DNA of 64,000 nt from an uncultured Bacteroidales bacterium. Its GTDB lineage: Bacteria > Bacteroidota > Bacteroidia > Bacteroidales > Paludibacteraceae. Below are positions 1 through 8,169 of this stretch, piece by piece (the stretch's first letter is position 1; each line of letters opens with the position of its first letter). The notes beneath the pieces are model-generated. The model was not told where the DNA came from, did no database searches, and was given only the letters and a program-made list of their open reading frames with translations. The stretch spans positions 5,418 to 69,417 of the forward strand of contig CALCGX010000076.1 of NCBI GenBank assembly GCA_937901225.1. The letters run 5' to 3'. The translations under genes were made by a program, and so were the position numbers.

Positions 1-1062
1 CGAGACAACAACTATGACTATGTGCGCCAACGCATGGAAGGTAAAATGTCGCCTGAAGAATATTACCACTTGCGCAACAATATCCATTATGATTATTCAC
101 GCATCGGCACCGATGATCTCGGCTGCGTAGGATTCTCTGGTCGTTATCCAGACAACCTGCTTGAGGAGATCGGCAACTACGAGGCTGTCGCCAGCGTATT
201 GGCTTCTGCTTTGCAGTTTGATATCATCCATAGTCACGATTGGCTCACCTACCCTGCTGGCGTATTTGCTAAGCAGATATCAGGCAAACCACTCGTTATT
301 CACGTACACGCTACTGACTTTGATCGTAGCCGTGGTAACGTCAACCCTACGGTATATGCCATTGAGCGTAGAGGTATGGACGAAGCCGACCATATCATGT
401 GCGTAAGCGAACTCACTCGCCGCACCGTGATTGAGAAATATGGTCAGCCACCTCACAAGGTGAGCACTGTACACAATGCTGTAGAGCCATTGGCCAATCC
501 TGATGAGTTTATCAAGCACGATCGTAAAGACAAACTCGTCACCTTCCTTGGTCGTATCACTATGCAAAAAGGTCCAGAGTATTTCGTAGAAGCCGCAGCA
601 CGCGTATTGGCTAAGACCGATGGCGTACGCTTCGTGATGGCTGGTAGTGGAGATATGATGAACAAAATGATTGACCTCGTAGCTCAACGTGGTATCGCAG
701 ACAAATTCCACTTCCCTGGCTTCATGCGCGGACGACAAGTGCAAGAGGTATTGGCTGATTCCGATGTGTATATCATGCCTAGTGTAAGCGAACCATTTGG
801 CATTTCGCCATTGGAGGCTATGCAAGTAGGTTGCCCATCCATCATCTCACACCAATCGGGCTGCGCAGAGATTCTGTCGCATGCGATAAAGACCGACTAC
901 TGGGATATCGACGCTATGGCGGATGCTATCTATGCCATTGTGAAGTATCCTGCCATGTACAAGTCATTGCGCGAACTAGGTCGCGACGAGGTGAACAACA
1001 TCAAGTGGTATGACGCAGGATTGAAAGTACGTCGTATCTACGACATGGTACTCGGTTGGTAA
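1..1062 (+). CDS. GT4 glycosyltransferase, glycogen/starch synthase-like, 5' end outside window
   Basis: The frame is open from base 1, so the N-terminus lies upstream; a GTG at 22 and ATG at 34 are internal. About 353 residues are visible. The GT-B fold is supported by 'IIHSHDWLTYPAG' in the N-terminal half and by the GT4 donor-site EX7E motif in 'SEPFGISPLEAMQVG' near the C-terminus. Family knowledge: such enzymes transfer glucose from a nucleotide sugar; in Bacteroidales this gene type is commonly followed by a GH57 gene, as here 56 bp downstream, and serves glycogen synthesis. The exact substrate is inferred from that context. The short gap to the next gene holds only an A/T-rich run with repeated 'TTAAAACT' units, so the two are probably cotranscribed. 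Confidence 0.85.
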   Translation, partial: RDNNYDYVRQRMEGKMSPEEYYHLRNNIHYDYSRIGTDDLGCVGFSGRYPDNLLEEIGNYEAVASVLASALQFDIIHSHDWLTYPAGVFAKQISGKPLVIHVHATDFDRSRGNVNPTVYAIERRGMDEADHIMCVSELTRRTVIEKYGQPPHKVSTVHNAVEPLANPDEFIKHDRKDKLVTFLGRITMQKGPEYFVEAAARVLAKTDGVRFVMAGSGDMMNKMIDLVAQRGIADKFHFPGFMRGRQVQEVLADSDVYIMPSVSEPFGISPLEAMQVGCPSIISHQSGCAEILSHAIKTDYWDIDAMADAIYAIVKYPAMYKSLRELGRDEVNNIKWYDAGLKVRRIYDMVLGW

Positions 1063-1118
1063 CACTTAAAAACTTTTAAAACTCTTAAAACTTTTTCAAC
1101 GATTAAAATCATACAGTC

Positions 1119-2426
1119 ATGAAAAATATTTGTTTTTGCTTTCAGATGCACGCTCCTTACCGAATGAAGCGTTATCGTTTTTTTGAGATTGGTCAGGACC
1201 ACTACTACTACGACGACATGCTGACCGAAGAGCATGTAATTTGGTTGGTCCACACCTCCTACATGCCTCTTTGCAGAACTTTGCAAGAGATGATTCGCCT
1301 ATCCAAAGGTCGGTTCCACTGCGCTTTGAGTGTTTCAGGTGTCATGTTGGAGATGCTACAGCAGTACGCTCCTGAGATGATTGACGTGCTCAAAGACTTG
1401 GCTGACAGCGGTTGCGTAGAGTTTGTGGCCACACCTTACAGCCAATCATTGGCTACTGTCTATAGCGACACCGAAGCTGCAGAGCAGTTGCAATCGCAAC
1501 AAGCTATGGTGAAACAACTCTTCAACCAACAATCCACCACCATCTGCAACACCGAGCTCATCTATTCCGACGAGATTGCTATCTCGCTCTACCAACAAGG
1601 CTACAAAACCGTGATGACCGAGGGCGCAAAGCACGTATTGAGTTGGAAGAGCCCTAACTACGTCTATAGCAGTGCATCTGCACCTAAAATGAAGATGCTC
1701 CTCCGCAACTCCTACCTCAGCGATGAGTTGGCATTCCATTTCGCAGACCCTGATTGGCACAACTATCCGATGGATGCTGAGCGATACATAGAGCAATTGG
1801 CTGCATTGCCAGAGGAAGAGCAAGTAGTCAACATCTGGGTAGGCGCAGAGACCTTCGGCATTCGCCAACACGCTATGACAGGCATTTTTGATTTCTTGAA
1901 GGCCTTGCCATACTTCGCTTTGGAGCAAGACATGAGCTTTACCACCCCAAGTGAAGCTGCCAAGAAACTCGCAGCTAAAGACGTGGTTGTGGCTCCATAT
2001 CCTATCACGTGGGCAGGCGAAGCTAAAGATCTGAGCATCTACAATGGTAATGACCTCCAACAAGAGGCATTACAAAAGCTCTTCGCTGTAGCGGAACGCG
2101 TACACCTCTGCAAAGACAAACAACTCAAGCACGACTGGCTACTCTTGCAGGATGTCAATTACATGCATTATATGAACCACATCGACCAAGGTGCTACACA
2201 CTACGAGTCCGCTTACGATGCGTTTATCAACTACATGAACATTCTCTCCGACTTCCTCCAACGTGTGGATGAGCAATACCCAACCACCATTGAGAACGAA
2301 GAACTCAACGAACTACTCAAGACCATCCAAAACCAAGAGAAGGAAATCGAACGCCTTGAAAAGCAACTTAATGAAGCTAAAAAAGCAGCTCCAAAGAAAA
2401 CTTGTGCAAAGAAAGCTGAAAAGTAA
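1119..2426 (+). CDS. GH57 family alpha-amylase-like protein, probable acid/base loss
   Basis: A 435-residue cytoplasmic protein without signal peptide. It shows GH57 landmarks: N-terminal 'FQMHAPYRMKRYRFF' (usual HQP region), 'NTELIYSDEIA' carrying the expected nucleophile Glu146, and 'GAETFGIRQHAMTGIFDFL' matching conserved region 4. In family members region 4 normally reads D-x-E-x-F-G with Asp as acid/base; here the Asp position is Gly242 (GGC codon). The last 60 residues are a Lys/Ala/Glu-rich coiled coil. Family members hydrolyse or rearrange alpha-glucans; the companion GT4 gene upstream suggests glycogen turnover. With the acid/base changed, it could be a binding or regulatory protein, or use another residue. 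Start chosen at ATG 1119 because 'MKNICFCFQMH' gives the usual family N-terminus. Confidence 0.82.
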   Translation: MKNICFCFQMHAPYRMKRYRFFEIGQDHYYYDDMLTEEHVIWLVHTSYMPLCRTLQEMIRLSKGRFHCALSVSGVMLEMLQQYAPEMIDVLKDLADSGCVEFVATPYSQSLATVYSDTEAAEQLQSQQAMVKQLFNQQSTTICNTELIYSDEIAISLYQQGYKTVMTEGAKHVLSWKSPNYVYSSASAPKMKMLLRNSYLSDELAFHFADPDWHNYPMDAERYIEQLAALPEEEQVVNIWVGAETFGIRQHAMTGIFDFLKALPYFALEQDMSFTTPSEAAKKLAAKDVVVAPYPITWAGEAKDLSIYNGNDLQQEALQKLFAVAERVHLCKDKQLKHDWLLLQDVNYMHYMNHIDQGATHYESAYDAFINYMNILSDFLQRVDEQYPTTIENEELNELLKTIQNQEKEIERLEKQLNEAKKAAPKKTCAKKAEK

Positions 2427-2455
2427 TCTTATTGATAAGAATAGTAAAACAATCG

Positions 2456-2485
2456 AAGGGTGTGCCAAGTGTACACCCTTTTATT
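2456..2485 (+). terminator. Rho-independent terminator after the GH57 gene
   Basis: Perfect 8-bp stem AAGGGTGT/ACACCCTT (2456-2463 with 2473-2480), 9-nt loop, followed by TTATT. It lies 30 bp after the GH57 stop codon. Confidence 0.7.
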
Positions 2486-2549
2486 CGCCTATTACAAAAG
2501 GTTTAAATGAAGCAATAAATAAATGTTGATGGTTTTGTTGTAGGTTTAA

Positions 2550-2591
2550 CAAAAAAATCAGACATTCCGGATTTTACCTAAGTGTCTGATT
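2550..2591 (-). terminator. Terminator downstream of tRNA-Met
   Basis: On the minus strand a 9-bp stem AATCAGACA/TGTCTGATT (2583-2591 with 2556-2564) is followed by a run of seven U (A-run at 2551-2557 on the plus strand). It sits 10 bp past the tRNA 3' end. Confidence 0.75.
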
Positions 2592-2600
2592 CTTATTTTG

Positions 2601-2674
2601 TAGCGGGACCCAGGATTGAACTGGGGACCTCATGATTATGAATCATGCGCTCTAACCAGCTGAGCTATCCCGCC
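2601..2674 (-). tRNA. tRNA-Met (CAU anticodon)
   Basis: The minus strand folds into a full cloverleaf: acceptor GGCGGGA/TCCCGCT with a G-U first pair, D arm with GCTGGTTAGAGC, anticodon stem CATGA/TCATG around loop TTCATAA (anticodon CAT), T arm CCCAG/CTGGG around TTCAATC, discriminator A. CCA is not encoded (CAA follows). It lacks the C1-A72 mismatch typical of initiators, so elongator tRNA-Met is likeliest; a lysidine-modified tRNA-Ile(CAU) cannot be excluded from sequence alone. Confidence 0.92.
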
Positions 2675-2709
2675 ATGCTAAAAAGAAGTGTTCATCTCAA
2701 AAGCGGGTG

Positions 2710-2741
2710 CAAAGGTACAACAATTATTTGACTTGACCAAA
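2710..2741 (-). promoter_or_regulatory. Promoter of tRNA-Met
   Basis: Minus-strand -7 box TACCTTTG (2710-2717) and -33 TTTG (2738-2741) with a 20-bp spacer, the Bacteroidota sigma-ABfr layout. Diverges from the rpsP promoter. Confidence 0.75.
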
Positions 2742-2839
2742 TTTTAGGTCATTTTTTTCACATTTTTGTCAAATATAGGTCTATTTTTCTCTTTTTTTAC
2801 GCCGTTTGACAGGGAAAAATAGAGTTTTTTGACAAAAGA

Positions 2840-2871
2840 TTTGCTTAAATAAAATAATTGTTGTACCTTTG
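2840..2871 (+). promoter_or_regulatory. Promoter of rpsP
   Basis: -33 TTTG ending at 2843, 20-bp spacer, -7 box TACCTTTG at 2864-2871. The element from 2852 to 2874 is an exact inverted copy of 2707-2729 in the tRNA promoter. Confidence 0.78.
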
Positions 2872-2918
2872 CACGCTTTTTCGTGTAAAAGGCATACCAT
2901 TAAATTATTTATTAACTC

Positions 2919-2946
2919 GGACATGCAACTCGTGCAGTTGTAGTCC
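2919..2946 (+). promoter_or_regulatory. Stem-loop in the rpsP mRNA leader
   Basis: GGAC...GTCC plus TGCAACT/AGTTGTA pairs around loop CGTGC form a stable hairpin ending 18 nt before the rpsP start codon, inside an approximately 85-nt leader. It could be a translation control site; no known leader family was recognised. Confidence 0.4.
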
Positions 2947-2964
2947 ACAAATAGCAACAAACAA

Positions 2965-3504
2965 ATGGCAACAAAAATTCGTTTGGCTCGTCACGGTCAC
3001 AAAGACTATGCTTACTACCACATCGTAGTAGCTGACAGCCGCTCGCCACGTGATGGCAAGTACATTGAGCGCATTGGCTCTTACAACCCAAACAACAACC
3101 CTGCTAAAGTTGATCTCAAGTTCGATCGCGCTTTGTACTGGGTAAACGTAGGTGCTCAACCTACTGACACTGTTCGCAACATCCTCTCTGGTGAGGGCGT
3201 TATGCTTATGAAGCACTTGAATGGTGGTGTAGCTAAGGGTGCATTCTCTGCTGAAGAGGCTCAAAAGCGTTTCGACGCTTGGAAAGCACAAAAGGATGCT
3301 AAGAATGGTAAGATCAGCCAAGCAGAGGCAGACAAGAAAGCTGCTGCTGCGAAAGCATTGCTCGCTCAAGAGGTAGAGACCAACAAGGCAAAAGCTGCTG
3401 AGGTTGCAAAGAAGCGCCAAGAGGCTGCTGATGCACTCGCTGCTGCTGCAGTAGAGGCAGCTCAAGAAGCAGCTGCTGCAGAGGCAGAGGTTGCTGCTGA
3501 GTAA
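2965..3504 (+). CDS. rpsP: 30S ribosomal protein S16 with Ala-rich tail
   Basis: A 179-residue protein. Residues 1 to about 80 match S16 ('[21 protein letters not shown]', then 'RIGSYNPN'), a 30S assembly protein that binds 16S rRNA. The remaining 100 residues are a charged, Ala/Glu/Lys-rich helix ('[19 protein letters not shown]'), which makes it about twice the length of the E. coli protein; long S16 tails of this kind are usual in Bacteroidales. It is monocistronic here: strong promoter at 2840-2871, structured leader, and terminator immediately downstream. The ATG at 2965 gives the conserved N-terminus. Confidence 0.97.
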   Translation: MATKIRLARHGHKDYAYYHIVVADSRSPRDGKYIERIGSYNPNNNPAKVDLKFDRALYWVNVGAQPTDTVRNILSGEGVMLMKHLNGGVAKGAFSAEEAQKRFDAWKAQKDAKNGKISQAEADKKAAAAKALLAQEVETNKAKAAEVAKKRQEAADALAAAAVEAAQEAAAAEAEVAAE

Positions 3505-3532
3505 TCTAAGATTAAGGCTGTCGCCGAAAATA

Positions 3533-3566
3533 GAGTTCAAAACATGGTTTTGGACTCTTTTTTTGG
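3533..3566 (+). terminator. Terminator of rpsP
   Basis: 11-bp stem GAGTTCAAAAC/GTTTTGGACTC (one G-U pair) with a 3-nt loop, followed by seven T. Confidence 0.8.
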
Positions 3567-3639
3567 ACTTACAGGTGTAATTTGCTAATGGATTTCACAC
3601 ATCATATCATCATAAAACTATTATTTTATCAATCCACTA

Positions 3640-3670
3640 TTGCATATTTACTAAATTTTCTGTACCTTTG
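3640..3670 (+). promoter_or_regulatory. Promoter of sufS
   Basis: TTG at 3640-3642, 20-bp spacer, -7 box TACCTTTG at 3663-3670; the sufS ATG follows at 3691. Confidence 0.7.
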
Positions 3671-3690
3671 CGCTCAAAATAAGAATAAGC

Positions 3691-4908
3691 ATGAATCAGG
3701 AGGATTTTCCGATATTGAATGAACTAGTACATGGTCGCAAGTTGGTGTACTTAGATAATGCTGCCACCACGCAGAAACCACAGGTGGTACTAGATGCCAT
3801 CACCGAGGCTTATAGCCATTGGAATGCCAACGTGCATCGTGGGGTACATCATCTTAGCCAAGTGGCTACACAAAAGCACGAGGAAGCACGTGAGAAAGTG
3901 GCTCAATTGATTCATGCCCATTCATCAGAGGAGATCATTTTCACTAAAGGTACTACAGATAGCCTCAACATGCTGGCGCGCAGTTTTGGTGATGCGATGG
4001 TGGAGCAAGGCGACGAGATTATCGTATCGCAATTAGAGCACCACTCGAATATCGTGCCATGGCAAATGCTTTGTGAGCGTAAGGGAGCTGTGCTAAAGGT
4101 AATTCCATTATGCGAGGACTTATCACTTGATATTGTGGCATTTAAAGAGTTACTGAGCGAGAAAACAAAGTTAGTGTCGATAGCACATGTAAGCAATGTA
4201 TTAGGTACAATCAACCCCATAAAGGAGATTATTCGTTTAACACACGAGCGAGGCGCGGCTGTCTGCGTGGACGGAGCACAATCGGTGCCACACATGACGA
4301 TGAATGTGCAGCAGTTGGATTGCGATTTCTTGGTAATGAGTGCGCATAAGATGTATGGCCCTACGGGTTTAGGCATATTGTATGGCAAGAAAGAGTGGCT
4401 AGATAAGTTGCCTCCTGCAGAAGGTGGGGGAGAGATGATTGAGCATGTGAGTTTTGAGAAGACAACGTATAATGTGTTGCCGTATAAGTTTGAGGCTGGT
4501 ACGCCAAATTATGTGGGAAGCTATGCGTTTGGCAAATCGATTGACTATGTGCAAGAGATTGGTTTGGAAAATATTGCAAAGCACGAGCATGCGTTGGCGG
4601 AATATATTGAGCAGGAACTCAACAAGATTGGTCAAGTGAAAGTATATGCAGCAGGCAAGGAGAAAGCAGGTGCTGTGTCGTTTAATGTATATCGTGCAGA
4701 TGGTGCATTGATTCACCCATTTGATGTGGGTGTATTGCTAGACCGTCAAGGAGTGGCAGTTCGCACAGGTCACCATTGTGCCGAGCCATTAATAGATTGG
4801 TTGGGAGTGCCAGGTACGGTGCGTGCTTCGGTAGGGTTATACAACACCAAAGAGGATGTTGACGTGTTTATTTCTGCACTTAAAAAAGCCATCATGATGT
4901 TAGAATGA
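3691..4908 (+). CDS. sufS: Cysteine desulfurase SufS
   Basis: A 405-residue PLP enzyme that removes sulfur from cysteine for Fe-S cluster assembly in the cytoplasm. Visible landmarks: 'YLDNAATTQKP' at the N-terminus, the PLP lysine Lys220 in 'MSAHKMYGPTG', and the persulfide cysteine Cys363 in 'RTGHHCAEPL', the short-loop pattern of SufS (group II) rather than IscS. Length is normal. No sufBCD genes are in the window, so it is either separated from the rest of the Suf genes or they lie elsewhere. The stop overlaps the next start by 4 bp (ATGA), implying cotranslation with the exported EEP protein, a pairing with no obvious functional reason. Confidence 0.95.
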   Translation: MNQEDFPILNELVHGRKLVYLDNAATTQKPQVVLDAITEAYSHWNANVHRGVHHLSQVATQKHEEAREKVAQLIHAHSSEEIIFTKGTTDSLNMLARSFGDAMVEQGDEIIVSQLEHHSNIVPWQMLCERKGAVLKVIPLCEDLSLDIVAFKELLSEKTKLVSIAHVSNVLGTINPIKEIIRLTHERGAAVCVDGAQSVPHMTMNVQQLDCDFLVMSAHKMYGPTGLGILYGKKEWLDKLPPAEGGGEMIEHVSFEKTTYNVLPYKFEAGTPNYVGSYAFGKSIDYVQEIGLENIAKHEHALAEYIEQELNKIGQVKVYAAGKEKAGAVSFNVYRADGALIHPFDVGVLLDRQGVAVRTGHHCAEPLIDWLGVPGTVRASVGLYNTKEDVDVFISALKKAIMMLE

Positions 4909-5840
4909 GGTGGAGCGTGCTCATTTTAATGTGTGTAATGCAGTCAGCGGTCTTGGCACAAGACTCGCTGACTATTGTTTCATACAATGTGGAAAATCTG
5001 TTTGATTGTGAGCATGATACATTGAAGAACGACTCTTCGTTTTTGCCCCATGGTTTGCATCATTGGAATTATCATCACTATCAAACTAAATTGAATCGTA
5101 TAGCCCAAGTTCTTGTGAATATATCAGGATGGGAGAGTGCTGCATTGGTGGGACTTTGTGAAGTGGAAAATAAACGTTGTCTTAGGGATTTATGCTATCG
5201 ATTAAGGCGATTTCATTATCAATACGTTCACTATGAAAGTGATGATGAACGAGGTATTGATGTAGCATTATTATATGATAGCACTAAGGTGAAAATTTTA
5301 AATAGCAAAACTTTGTGTGTACCACTAGAGAATGACGTTACACGTGATATTCTATACGTAAAAGCATTGATAGAGGGTAAAGATACGCTGCATGCAATGG
5401 TTTGTCACCTGCCATCACAATTAGGAGGTTCAGCAACAACTTCCAAGAAGCGCCAAATAGCCAAACAAGTTATTCAAAACCAGATTGACACCATCCTGCA
5501 TACTCATCCGAAGGCTAAAATCATAGTGATGGGAGATATGAATAGCGAGGCTATTGATGATTTACAACGCATGAACAACTTGATGATAGACTTAGAAAAA
5601 GAGGGAATTGGCACACATAAATACCAAGGAATGTGGTCGTGCCTCGACCAATTTTATGTTTCTTCTGCATTGAAAAATACTACAAGAGCAAGCGTATTTT
5701 CACCTAAATGGTTGTTGGAAGAAGATACTAAATACCTTGATTATCAGCCAAAACGTACTTACGTAGGATATCGCTACCACGATGGCTATTCTGATCACCT
5801 GCCTGTGGTGCTCAAAATCAAGTCTTCGTATATCAAATGA
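4905..5840 (+). CDS. Exported endonuclease/exonuclease/phosphatase family protein
   Basis: A 311-residue protein with an N-terminal signal peptide ('VLILMCVMQSAVLAQ'). The EEP fold is shown by 'VSYNVENLFD', 'LCEVENKRC' (metal-binding Glu), 'GDMNSEAID' (Asp/Asn pair) and C-terminal 'YSDHLPVV' (catalytic Asp-His). Family members are Mg-dependent phosphodiesterases acting on nucleic acids or lipids; the substrate is unknown, and export suggests a periplasmic nuclease or phosphatase. It overlaps sufS by 4 bp. Its 3' end overlaps the end of the convergent ribD gene by 46 bp, so both coding strands are used from 5795 to 5840. Confidence 0.88.
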   Translation: MRWSVLILMCVMQSAVLAQDSLTIVSYNVENLFDCEHDTLKNDSSFLPHGLHHWNYHHYQTKLNRIAQVLVNISGWESAALVGLCEVENKRCLRDLCYRLRRFHYQYVHYESDDERGIDVALLYDSTKVKILNSKTLCVPLENDVTRDILYVKALIEGKDTLHAMVCHLPSQLGGSATTSKKRQIAKQVIQNQIDTILHTHPKAKIIVMGDMNSEAIDDLQRMNNLMIDLEKEGIGTHKYQGMWSCLDQFYVSSALKNTTRASVFSPKWLLEEDTKYLDYQPKRTYVGYRYHDGYSDHLPVVLKIKSSYIK

Positions 5841-6826
5841 TTATCTATCGTTTTAGGCTTACTTTTGAACACATACTTAGGAGCAGCTATACCCCCGCCT
5901 ACCACTTTATCGCTTACCTCCACGTGCACCTCGTCATAAATACTAGACTCTATGATATGGTTCAATAAAGTTGCTCCTCCTTCCACTAAGATGGAGTGAA
6001 TATTTTTGCTCGCCAAATCCTCCAAAATAAATTCCCAATTGGTATTTTCTCGATACACTATCGTAGGAGCATCTGCTGAATATAACCTACTATCTGCAGG
6101 AATTACCCCATGTCTATCAAGCGTTACACGCACGGGATTTCTACCGCTCCAATGAGTTGTCAGCAAACGAGGATTATCCAATAATGCGGTACGCGTTCCT
6201 ACCATAATGGCCATATTTTCAGCACGTTGCTTATGAACCAACTGTTTGGTCAAAGGCGTTGAAATCACAATCGGGTTACCACTTGTGCGCGCTATATCGA
6301 TATACCCATCTGCCGTTTCTGCCCATTTCAGAACAACATACGGACGTTTTTTCTCTTGCAAACAGAAGAAACGTTTATTCAATGCTTTACACTCATTCTC
6401 CAACACTCCTACAACAACCTCTATACCGGCGTTTTGCAGCATCTTCACTCCACGACCTGCCACCTGTGGATTAGGGTCAAGACAACCAACTACCACACGA
6501 CCTATTCCCTTCCTAATAATCAACTCTGCGCAAGGTGGAGTCTTCCCATAATGGCTACAGGGTTCCAGACTCACATACAACGTACATTGTTTATAGTCGA
6601 TACCTTCTGGATGTGCCTCTTCTGCACGAAGCAAACAATTGGGCTCTGCATGCGGACCACCATATTGCTCATGCCAACCTTCTCCTAAAATAATACCTCC
6701 ACACACCAATACTGCTCCTACCATTGGATTGGGAGCTACATAATATGCACCCAATCTGGCCAATTGCAAGCAACGAGCCATATAAACAGTGGAGTATTGA
6801 AGATCTTGTGGCGACATATCTTTCAT
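5795..6826 (-). CDS. ribD: Riboflavin biosynthesis deaminase/reductase RibD
   Basis: A 343-residue bifunctional enzyme catalysing two successive steps of riboflavin synthesis: deamination of the pyrimidine amino group, then NADPH reduction of the ribosyl side chain. The N-terminal deaminase (about residues 10-150) has the zinc site 'GGPHAEPNC' and 'SLEPCSHYGKTPPC'. The C-terminal reductase has 'KWAETADGYID', 'LLDNPRLLTTHW' and 'ILVEGGATLLN'. Length is normal. Other rib genes are absent from the window. The promoter lies so close that the mRNA leader is only a few nucleotides. The gene converges on, and overlaps, the exported EEP gene. Confidence 0.95.
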   Translation of the reverse strand: MKDMSPQDLQYSTVYMARCLQLARLGAYYVAPNPMVGAVLVCGGIILGEGWHEQYGGPHAEPNCLLRAEEAHPEGIDYKQCTLYVSLEPCSHYGKTPPCAELIIRKGIGRVVVGCLDPNPQVAGRGVKMLQNAGIEVVVGVLENECKALNKRFFCLQEKKRPYVVLKWAETADGYIDIARTSGNPIVISTPLTKQLVHKQRAENMAIMVGTRTALLDNPRLLTTHWSGRNPVRVTLDRHGVIPADSRLYSADAPTIVYRENTNWEFILEDLASKNIHSILVEGGATLLNHIIESSIYDEVHVEVSDKVVGGGIAAPKYVFKSKPKTIDNHLIYEDLILSTTGR

Positions 6827-6837
6827 AGATTTCGCGA

Positions 6838-6870
6838 CAAAGGTACAAAAAAAAAATGTATTTGCGCAAA
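6838..6870 (-). promoter_or_regulatory. Promoter of ribD
   Basis: Minus-strand -7 box TACCTTTG (6838-6845), 21-bp spacer, TTTG (6867-6870) inside the palindrome TTTGCGCAAA. The ATG is 12 nt downstream of the -7 box. Confidence 0.7.
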
Positions 6871-6896
6871 TAGTATATGGTTAATTAACGGATATA

Positions 6897-6928
6897 TTTG
6901 CATTTTTGCTTTTTTTATACTACCTTTG
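6897..6928 (+). promoter_or_regulatory. Promoter of prmC-recX, likely giving a leaderless mRNA
   Basis: TTTG 6897-6900, 20-bp spacer, -7 box TACCTTTG 6921-6928. The prmC ATG is at 6933, only 4 nt after the box, where transcription would be expected to start. Confidence 0.7.
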
Positions 6929-6932
6929 CAGC

Positions 6933-7745
6933 ATGAAAGAAATCGTATCACATATCGTTTCAGAACTCAAAGACTTTTACCCTCCGGAGGAGGTTCAAGA
7001 GTTAGCATATTGGATTATAGAAGAGACTACTGGTATCACACGAACGCAAATATACATGGGGCATCCAAAGAAAACAATCCCCAACCTGCCAAATATTCTC
7101 GAACAACTCCAACAGCATACCCCCATTCAATACATCTTTGGTCATACCCAATGGATGGGATTGGATTTGTGCGCCGATTCCTCCACATTAATCCCTCGCC
7201 CAGAAACGGCTGAATTGGTAGATTGGATCACTTCGTCCTGCGATGATAAAGCTCCTCTTCAAGTCCTAGATATCGGTACCGGAAGCGGCTGTATAGCCAT
7301 TGCCCTCAAGCGGAAATGCCCTAATTGGCAAGTTCAAGGAGTGGATATCAGTGCAGAAGCACTAAGCATAGCTAAGGAAAATGGAGAAAGAAACAACGTG
7401 CAAGTCAGTTGGCAACAAATGGATATTCTTGCAGAAAAGCCCGATTTGAAGGACATTATAGTAAGCAATCCTCCCTATATATGTCACAAAGAAAAATCGC
7501 AAATGGACGAGCGCATATTGGCTCACGAACCACATACTGCATTATTTGTTCCTGACAGTGATCCTCTATTGTTTTATAGGCGTATAGCATCGATGAAATC
7601 GGCGAAAAGTCTATATTTTGAAATCAATGAAGCATATGGAGACGAAGTATGTGCAATGATGAAAACTCTAGGATATTCCGATGTAACCCTTAAATACGAC
7701 ATGTATGGTAAACCACGAATGGTCTTTGGACGAATTAAGGCATAA
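6933..7745 (+). CDS. prmC: Release factor glutamine methyltransferase PrmC
   Basis: A 270-residue enzyme that methylates the Gln of the GGQ motif in peptide-chain release factors. The N-terminal helical domain is followed by the Rossmann methyltransferase domain with SAM motif 'VLDIGTGSGCIAIAL' and the N-glutamine methylase signature 'IVSNPPYI'. An upstream in-frame TTG at 6906 overlaps the promoter and is not a plausible start; ATG 6933 gives the usual N-terminus. recX begins 41 bp inside its 3' end, so the two are cotranscribed. Confidence 0.94.
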   Translation: MKEIVSHIVSELKDFYPPEEVQELAYWIIEETTGITRTQIYMGHPKKTIPNLPNILEQLQQHTPIQYIFGHTQWMGLDLCADSSTLIPRPETAELVDWITSSCDDKAPLQVLDIGTGSGCIAIALKRKCPNWQVQGVDISAEALSIAKENGERNNVQVSWQQMDILAEKPDLKDIIVSNPPYICHKEKSQMDERILAHEPHTALFVPDSDPLLFYRRIASMKSAKSLYFEINEAYGDEVCAMMKTLGYSDVTLKYDMYGKPRMVFGRIKA

Positions 7746-8169
7746 AGCAGAGGCCTACTGTGCAACTGCAGAACACTGCTGCTCTGAGGTGCATAACAAA
7801 CTTCAGTTGTGGGGAGCAAACGAAGAATATGCTACAATTATCCTACAGCGATTGCAAGCAGACGGTTATATCAATGAATCACGCTATTGTCATGCCTTTG
7901 CACACGATAAAGTGGCATATCAAGGTTGGGGAAGAGTAAAAATTAAAGCTGCTTTATATGCAAAAAAGATACCTAATCTTTTGATTGAAAATGCTTTGAG
8001 CGAAATCAATGATGAGGAGTATCATGCCGTGTTATATCGAGTATTATCCACCAAACATCGTGCACTTAAACGTGATGCTATGGCACGCGAAAAACTAATT
8101 CGCTTCTGCCTACAGAGAGGATTTACTTACGATGAAATCGAATCTACCCTGCGAAAATTCACAAACTAA
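7705..8169 (+). CDS. recX: Regulatory protein RecX
   Basis: A 154-residue small helical protein that binds RecA filaments and limits their activity in known bacteria. RecX features are the three-helix repeats ('LRHKAEAYCATAEHC', 'LQADGYINESRYCHAFAHD', 'WGRVKIKAALYAKKI') and the C-terminal 'KLIRFCLQRGFTYDEIE'. It starts 41 bp inside prmC in another frame, an unusually long overlap; a GTG at 7708 is the nearest alternative. Its stop overlaps the end of convergent aroB by 11 bp. Confidence 0.88.
   Translation: MVNHEWSLDELRHKAEAYCATAEHCCSEVHNKLQLWGANEEYATIILQRLQADGYINESRYCHAFAHDKVAYQGWGRVKIKAALYAKKIPNLLIENALSEINDEEYHAVLYRVLSTKHRALKRDAMAREKLIRFCLQRGFTYDEIESTLRKFTN

Larger units (their letters stand above)
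2707..2874. repeat. 23-bp inverted repeat carrying two divergent -7 boxes
   Basis: The 23 bases at 2852-2874 equal the reverse complement of 2707-2729, each containing TTGTACCTTTGCAC. The copies point outward to rpsP and to tRNA-Met. The 122 bp between them are T-rich and contain no gene. The whole 538-bp gap 2427-2964 is accounted for by terminators, the tRNA, these promoters and the rpsP leader. Confidence 0.8.

Noticed and set aside
2601..2674. Initiator tRNA-Met
   Set aside because: The first acceptor pair is G-U rather than the unpaired C-A of initiator tRNAs, so elongator is preferred.
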